Shown piece by piece: positions 57,150 to 64,000 of a stretch of 64,000 bases of DNA (its first letter is position 1; the number at the start of each line of letters is the position of its first letter). A program made the position numbers and the translations under genes. Source of the stretch: Hydractinia symbiolongicarpus (taxonomy: Eukaryota > Cnidaria > Hydrozoa > Anthoathecata > Hydractiniidae); assembly GCF_029227915.1 (NCBI RefSeq), contig NC_079879.1, positions 11,160,001 through 11,224,000 of the forward strand, in the 5' to 3' direction. A model generated the notes under the pieces. That model was given only the letters and a program-made list of their open reading frames with translations. It was not told where the DNA came from and made no database searches.

Positions 57150-58276
57150 ATTGTAATGCCTTTATGTCTACCAACACTAAGAAGAACAGACTGGGTTGTG
57201 AAACTAATAAGTGAGCCCAGTAAACAAAACCCACAAATCATGGTTTGTCGGGCCCTGGGAAATAAGTTTATTTGACGTAAGGGCGGGGGACAAGAGGACG
57301 CCAATGTTCAGGCGTTTTCTTGTTTTCGACTTGCAGGGCCTTTTTTCCATACTGAGAAAGAACAGCACGATATATCGAAGATATGAAGAGGCTGGGAGGA
57401 TGAGGTTTTAGTTCGTGCATGTCCTTGGTTCTAGTGTCCAGGTTCATCCTTTGCGGTAATCTTATCATACTGCCACCTGTAGACAAATATCTTTTTGTTT
57501 ATCATCCCGATATCGAAAAGAACAAAAACTTGGGGTCGCGTTGCTCTTTACCTGTTTTTTTTTTTTTTTTAATAAAGGACTTCTGGCGAAAATTATATAT
57601 GAAAAAAAACATACGCGGAAGTTGTGAAAACTTCTGTATTTTTCTGTCAGGCGCATAGTAACTGCACAGCAAATTGCTTAGAAGTAAGTACCGAGAATAC
57701 AGTATTATTATTTTTGCTTCAAAATGACCTAAACCCGCAGTAAAATCCGAAAAACAGGGTGTCAAAACCAAATGATTTGGAAAAAAATAAACAGAAAATA
57801 AAAAGTCACCAAAATGTAGAAATGTGGAATGGACACGAAAAATATTAATTCCATATAAGTAGGGAGCTAGTAAAACTTAATGCCTAAACTAGAAAATAGT
57901 CAGGATGTATCAAGTTACATGGTTATTGTGTTATTATTTTTCATTATATTTAAAATGAAATACAATATTAGTGATATTGAAGTAAAATATAAATATGTTA
58001 GTTATTAAATTACAAAATCCGATAAGTATGTAGTAAAATATAATAAAAATACAACTTTATTTCACTAGACAAAATAGTTTTTTTCTTTCAGTGTCGAGGT
58101 AGAAGATTGTCTATAATAATACGTATCGTTGCCGTGTTTTATCAGACTGAATTATCTTTTTATCTAGCTGTTTATTCTTAGATTTTCAAAGCTATAGTCA
58201 CCATAGGAAGATAAACATTAAACGTTTTTGCAAAAGTCACTGTCACACTCCCTTCCCCCTTCCTTTAGCACCATTC
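57150..58276. other. IDE promoter region and SV2-like gene 3' flank
   Basis: Upstream of the IDE ATG (minus strand) there is a moderately GC-richer stretch at about 57240-57480, without a recognised TATA box. A 17-T run lies near 57555. TTTATT near 58057 gives an AATAAA on the minus strand, a plausible polyadenylation signal for the SV2-like gene. No exon found. Confidence 0.55.
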
Positions 58277-61200
58277 CTAATCTAATGATGACTTGTCTGT
58301 TCTTGGTAGTTTAAACGCTAACAATCCACCCGCACCCAACAGCGACGCGACAAGTAAAAGCGGCACAGAACAATGTATATCCACAAGCTGACCAAACACG
58401 ACGTTACCAAGAATTGCAGCTACGCGTCCAACGGTTGCTTGTAGACCAAATGCTGTCGATCTAAACAAATACAAACTATTTGATGTGACTTAGTAAAAAG
58501 AAGGTTTAACCTTAATGCCTGGTTCCCACGAGCAGCTTAAGTCATAACTTAGTTAGCTCACACAGAGATGATGTGTTAGATCAGTAAGGTTAATCCTAAT
58601 TTATAAACTCGCTGAAAAATCAGTGGCTTTAGTAGTGCCTGAACAGTGCGAAAATAATTAAAACGTTTTGATTTTTTGTTATGACTTGCTAACTCAACCA
58701 TAAAGCGGTATTGCTGTACACGAATTTTTATAAGAGCCAGTAAAATCTGACCTGAGACTGGCCGTTCTAATTATTGGAGTCTTTTTCAGCCTAATTTGAT
58801 TTACTTCGCTTAATAATAGGAACACAACCTCAGAATTTTTCGGCAAAATCTGAGGCTTATGTTTTTACAAAATTTAACAAAAGACTATACATTTTATTAT
58901 TATTATTACTATTATTTACCCAGGATAGCCTCTTCAGTTCCTATTGGTACTGCTATCAACCAGGGTTCTGCGAAGGGGGTCCTAGCGCATTTAAAGCTCC
59001 CATTTGAGCTACGAAAGTCGTGGAAGCACAGCAATCGCTCAACTAGACAACCGTCTAAGATATCAATCCTATTCAAATGCTGAAAGCTAAGCAGAAAGGA
59101 TAGATTCACACTTTTATAGTCTCTGGCATGACTCGGCCGGGGTTTGAACCGAAAACCTCCCGCACTGGAAGCGAACGCTCTACCACAAGGCTATCAATCG
59201 GTAAAATTTATATTGAAGAAGAACTACTTTGTTCATCACGAACATACTGCCAAGCAATGAGCGGGATTCGATCCGCGGTCCCCAGAACTGGGAGCCGCAG
59301 ACGAATCCACTACACTACGTGCGGCAATATATTAGTGATGAACTTGGATAGTTTATCCGGATGGTGCGTATACATATAGGTGAATATTTATCATAGCACA
59401 ACCGTATTTCATTCTCAACAGAGAATACTTCACCCCGATCAGACCTCTGATCATGATACTTTCGTTTTTTCTCTTTTTTGACTATTACTACCAGTTAAAA
59501 AGTGTATTTTGTGTTTCATATGAAAAAACAAGTTCAAATTTTACCTGTTTCATTCTCAAATGTACAATTATCGAATATTTTCTCATATGTATACTCTTTA
59601 GGAAAATAACGGGCCTTCTCCGAACAGGGTGTTTTCTGTTGCTTTGGGCACATGAAAACAAGTGGAAGAACACAAGATTGTTTTTACCTTAAATGAGTTG
59701 GATAGTTCTCTAGAGCCAAAGCATCAAGAGCGTTCCAACCAGCGACAGAGATGCCAGAGAATATACACGACATTATTATCATCTCCAATCGATTTGTCAC
59801 CAGCCAAAAGAAAAACACAGTCACACCAGACAAAACCATGGCAACAGCTTTGTGTATAAAAATAGAAATACAAGATTGTGACCCATGTGTGAGTTGCCTT
59901 AGATTGCTTTTTCATAATGGAAAGTGAGAAAAAATTTGCCTCCAAAAATCTTAACTTACAAGAATTTTTCCCGTATATTTTTTTAAACGAGGCTATGTGC
60001 TTAATAGATTGTGGACTTGTGGATGCACTTACACAAAACGCAGTTGCTCTATTTGTCGAATATTTTTCTCACGAAATCTCTCCTAGTAAGGTATTTGTTG
60101 GAAAAAGTTGATAAGAAAAAAATCAAGAACGAGAGAGAAACAAAAAGATTAAACAACGAGAATAAAAAAAAAAACCCTCGGTAAAATGATTCTCACCTAA
60201 TATAGCTCTTCTCCCGACTTTGTTAATAGCAATAATGACGAAGATATTTCCTGGCAGGTTGGCCAAAGCAACGAAGAAAGACTCAACGTATGTCTCACTC
60301 TCTGAAGCGACGGTTTGTAAACACGTCATATTGGGTACTGTGTAGTTGACGGAAACACCACCGCCGCAGGATGAGCCGCCATGTTGGATGCGTTTGAAAA
60401 TTTCGGGAAACCACATCCACAATCCGTAATACCTAATAAAAATAATAAATCGCGAATAAAAAAGTATATCAAAGCACGTTTTCCATGAGAATGTACGGAT
60501 TTTGGCCGAGATGTGTTCATTTCATTACGACATTGGAGTTAGTATTGTTCCAATTGCGTTTTTTCAAAAACGCCGAAAGCTATTTACAGCCTTTTTTAAG
60601 GTGAAAATGGACTAACATTAGAAACGTAAAATGTAACGAAAAAATATTGGTAAAGAAAAAAACTAAAAAGGAACCTAACTCAATTCAAACATTTTTAAGC
60701 TTGAAAACTTGAGCCAGGCTCAGAATGTGAATTAGTTGTTTTTAACTGTTTTGCAAAATCTTAGCTAAATGTCTCTGTCTCTCTGTCTCAACTTTACTTC
60801 ATGTCGATATATTGAATATGTTACAAATCACTCCACACAAAATTCAACCTACCCGAAGGAGAGCGTAAACCAAACAAAAAGCAAAATCACAGTTGGCAAC
60901 AATAATGGAGGTTTAAATAGCTGTTTGGTAGAATTGAAAACCTGAAAAAATGGAACAATACTTGTGTACAATTGACCAGAAATAAGCCATAACCGAAGCA
61001 AGATTCCTCATATGAAACAGAGCGATTCCAAAAAATGGCTAGGCTAAGACGAGCAACCTCCCAAATATAGTCTTCTAACTGAGGTAAAACAAACCCTGAA
61101 AGGCTCAAAAAGTCTGGACAATTATAGCAGTTTGAAAACACAATTTTAATTGTCAGTCAAAAATAATAAGAAGCAAGATTGTATGTCGAAATAAAAAAAA

Positions 61201-63046
61201 AAATTCTACTAAGTGGTCAATATTTTTAACTCCGCTGTATAAATGCATTTTTTTTGTAAAACAAATTTTGGCCGAAAGTGGGATTAGGTCGCAAAAAAGC
61301 TTTTGATGAAAATAAATATCTTCGTCAAAAGATATTTTAAATAATCACTTTTTGTTTAAAAATTTTGCGCAGGTTTTTGAGCAAAAAAATATTTTTATAT
61401 CGTAGTTATGTTTGTGCAGATATCGTGTGTAGCATACCTATATTTCAATGTGACAATTGCTGTTAAATACAGACTATTCTATTATGTTTAAATCACAAAA
61501 TTCGACAAATCTATATTTTGACAATATACGGGCACTTTTTCCAATGACTTTTGAATGAAAAGGCGAGAGAAAACCGCTGTCTGTAAAAGGTTCTGCATAT
61601 ATTCGAGATTACCAAGATTTCACTTTCGTAAGTCGCCACACGCTAAAGTCACTACACGATCCTTACAAAAACATTCCATGAACTTTACCGAAATATTAAA
61701 CTTATTTTCTCTAAATCAAAAGGCTTAGACAGTATAGTTTTTTCTTGGTTGTGTTATAGTTATACTCGTCAATTCTATATAATTTGAGGACTTTTGAGGA
61801 GAATTTTTAACCTTTTTAAGGTATTTTATAAAACAAATTGGAGATTTGAGGACATTTTATAATTTTTTAAATAGAATTTAAATGCGATGAGTGAAGAACA
61901 ACTTTTGTTGTACGTTTTAATACATTTTATAAATAAACACATGTCACAGGTTGTGAAATTAAAATTGAGCAGATTTGAGAAGAAAGTTGTTAAAAAATCT
62001 AATTCTATGGGAGATTTGAGTAGGTTAGGGAGAATTGGAGAGTTTCAAAAAGGCGTGGAAACCTTGTCACATACGCACACATATACGCACAAAAATATAC
62101 AGCAACTTTAAAGAACTTACTTGCGCCAAAGTATGAACACAGCTACCCAAGAAATTGCTACAAATGCATGATTCAGGATCTGCCACATATGTATCATCAT
62201 CATCTTCTTCTGCATTCACTGATAATGACTTATAGTAGGCTTCTGAAAACTCTTTGATCTAAGATACATGGAGTAGCCGGAATTATTCCATCAAAACAAG
62301 GTTTTATAAAAACATAAAAATAGAAGTCAATTTATTTTAGCAAGGTGGAAGTATTATATAAAACCTTTATTCCTTTTTATTCCTTTTTATTCCTCTAAAA
62401 TTTGACATATTTCTAATTTTCCCCACTCAACTTAATCTATGAAAAGTAATTCTTACTTCTATTGGTACTGGCTTATCACAACCATTATTAGCATGAAACA
62501 TTCTTGTAAACACATCAGTCGCTTCTGCATCTTTACCAACCTGTAAATAAACACTTCTTTTTTTAAAGTTTTCACAACAAATGGAATGATAAAGTAAAAA
62601 TTAAACTTCCTAAACTTTGCGTGCAAAAACCTTTTTAATTGAAAAAATATGAATTTCTGGCACAAAAAAATGAAAAAAATTAGCCATTTTGTGTCCTTGG
62701 TCTTCCCCTAATTAGGTAAAAACAAATGAGAACAAAAACAAAGTGGGATATTCAAATACACACCTTCTGTAGATATTTTGGACTTTCAGGCAAAATAATT
62801 AAAAGCATAGCTGCAGACAAACTTGGGAAAGCTCCAAGAGCCACAAATATTCGCCAACTGCCAAACCACAAATCTAAAATATATCCACCAATTTCAATAT
62901 GTGGAATGATCAGCCAGGCTACCAGTGATGTCAAGATATTGCCAAACATCCAAAAACTAGCCATAAAACCAATCATGGGACCACGACGTGCTTTTGGCAT
63001 AAACTCCACAAAATAGGAGAAAAGCACGGGCATTGCACCGCCAACA
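58277..63046 (-). CDS. SV2-like major-facilitator transporter (3' part; 5' end outside window)
   Basis: Exons 62764-63046, 62457-62540, 62121-62258, 60853-60941, 60197-60432, 59688-59847 and 58277-58460 join in phase; the first recognised exon enters in phase 2, so earlier exons lie past 64000 or were not found. It covers about the second half of a 12-TM transporter: FVEFMPKARRGPMIG (TM4 to TM5), LPESPKYLQK ending the first half, a cytosolic loop with an EEDDDD run, SFGYYGLWMWFPEIF (TM7), a short Cys-containing luminal loop with N-x-T/S sites (NYT, NMT), NKVGRRAIL, and the final helices ending LENYPTHLRSTAFG. These are SV2/SVOP-SLC22-type landmarks. The loop before TM8 is about 35 residues, far shorter than the large glycosylated loop of vertebrate SV2. 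Substrate unknown; a synaptic or secretory vesicle location is possible but unproven. Confidence 0.87.
58893..59205 (-). mobile_element. tRNA-derived SINE, family 1, copy C
   Basis: Close match to 45383-45712 over the whole length, with a shorter TTATTATTATT tail on the left and the same GGTTCAAACCCC B box in the head on the right. It lies in the last intron of the SV2-like gene. Confidence 0.92.
59239..59328 (-). repeat. tRNA-like sequence (SINE head or tRNA pseudogene)
   Basis: The minus strand reads GCCGCACGTAGTGTAGTGGA (A box within TAGTGTAGTGG) and GGATCGAATCCCGC (B box), spaced as in a tRNA. Acceptor-stem and anticodon-arm pairing look poor, so it is more likely a SINE head or pseudogene than a working tRNA. 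It follows SINE-1 copy C directly. Confidence 0.55.
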
Positions 63047-64000
63047 CTAAATATTAAAGACAAAAAGTCAAGACTATCTTGTTTAAACTTTAATGAATAA
63101 ATTTTACAGTGTCTGGTTTATTAAATATATTTTGGATACTACTCAATTAACTCATGCTAGCTGGATTAGTGCCAACCCAGCTAGTATAAATAAGTAAATC
63201 GCTATTTTGAGTGTTAGTGGTTTTTCACGCAAAATAAATTTTCACAAACAGTATGTCAAACAATACTGACATAATTTCCTGGTTATCAACAACACACAAT
63301 ATCTCTTCAAAACTTTGGTAAAATTAGTTATCGCTAAATACTTGGAGAACTTAAATAAGTTGCCACATAGACAATTGTGATTTTTTTACTTAGTGTTTGT
63401 GGTGGTTGACTATCGTTCAAATTAATCCTTTTTTAAAGCATCAGAACAACAAAACGACCCATAATATAAATTGCATGTAGCATCATAGTAAAAGATAGAT
63501 TGTGGTTAAATGTATTTATATTTTTTATTGACGTAAAAAAAATACTGCAACCCTAGTATGTTAGTTATGAAATAAAACCTCAAAAATAAATCTAATGCTG
63601 GCCATACATTTGTCTGTCAGTGAACCAAAGATGGTGGCTTTAAGTAGCACAAGTTTCTTTACAAAACATGCCCGTAGTTAAAATCTCTGAAAGCAATGTT
63701 ACTTTAAATCAGCAAGAACATCTGCACCTCGTTTATGTCCTTTTTACAGCTCATTTGCGCTTCTTTATGCATATCTATTAATATTTTCTTTTTTGAAGTA
63801 TATTGGACATTATCATTTTTTTGGCTACATACAAATATGTTTATTTTGTTGTTTTTAACTACTTCTGTATTATGTTTTTAAATTGTACATTTAAAACATT
63901 GAAAGCCTAGTGTTAGACATGTTTAGCTGCTCTCAACTTGTATTAATGGTTAAAGGTGAAGGTATAGCTAGCTAGCTAGCTATAGCTAACAAGCCACAGA
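63047..64000. other. Intron of the SV2-like gene or flanking sequence
   Basis: No further exon could be identified with confidence. The sequence is AT-rich; GCTAGCTAGCTAGC appears near 63970. The acceptor at 63047 implies at least one more upstream exon beyond the window. Confidence 0.5.

Noticed and set aside
59239-59328. A functional tRNA gene
   Set aside because: Box A and B motifs are present, but acceptor and anticodon stems do not pair well by eye and it lies next to a SINE; kept only as tRNA-like.
1-64000. CRISPR array, bacterial operon, phage or plasmid system
   Set aside because: Spliced genes, SINEs, a LINE and metazoan protein families show nuclear animal DNA. The tandem repeats lack spacer structure.

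Overview
The window is AT-rich animal nuclear DNA. It holds intron-rich genes with GT-AG introns, mostly 100 to 1500 bp, and exon phases that join exactly. A mitochondrial creatine kinase, insulin-degrading enzyme, a KChIP/NCS-type calcium sensor, an SV2-like transporter and a Ras-like GTPase are all metazoan genes. Together with the tRNA-derived SINEs and the high AT content this suggests an early-branching metazoan, most likely a cnidarian (perhaps hydrozoan). That placement is inference; no organism-specific marker was found. Layout, left to right: (1) 297-10104, plus strand, the 13 exons present here of a MUS81-family structure-specific nuclease (789 residues, 5' end outside the window). 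Its last exon replaces the usual C-terminal helix-hairpin-helix region with an 8-residue repeat, a long charged linker and a CUE-like domain. Its introns carry a dead LINE reverse transcriptase, an ~860-bp minisatellite and a SINE. (2) 10680-16087, minus strand, a five-exon Ras-like GTPase (373 residues) with a long N-terminal extension and a rewritten switch II motif. (3) 18425-25201, minus strand, two members of an unrecognised charged, low-complexity protein family (277 and 746 residues) that share three short motifs in the same order. (4) 25697-26247, minus strand, an unrecognised two-exon gene for 109 residues. (5) 28818-32351, plus strand, a secreted, acidic, threonine-rich disordered protein (1032 residues). 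(6) 33064-35167, plus strand, a complete six-exon mitochondrial creatine kinase with a TATA box. (7) 37644-41582, minus strand, a nine-exon KChIP/neuronal-calcium-sensor-like EF-hand protein (274 residues). (8) 43995-57149, minus strand, insulin-degrading enzyme in 29 recognised exons (943 residues; the last exon is not resolved). (9) 58277-63046, minus strand, the 3' seven exons of an SV2-like major-facilitator transporter that continues past the right edge. The genes do not form one pathway. Creatine kinase, the calcium sensor and the SV2-like transporter would suit excitable or secretory cells, but that is only a thematic link. The space between and inside genes is rich in non-autonomous repeats: at least three tRNA-derived SINE families, a MITE with conserved ends, ACTAGTCGG-ended elements, clusters of a CGCGAAA motif, two long palindromes and two minisatellites. 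The observations most worth following are the nuclease with a CUE-like tail, the paralogous pair of motif-sharing proteins, the GTPase with altered switch II, and the secreted acidic protein. Exon boundaries were derived by hand from splice consensus, phase continuity and similarity to known families.
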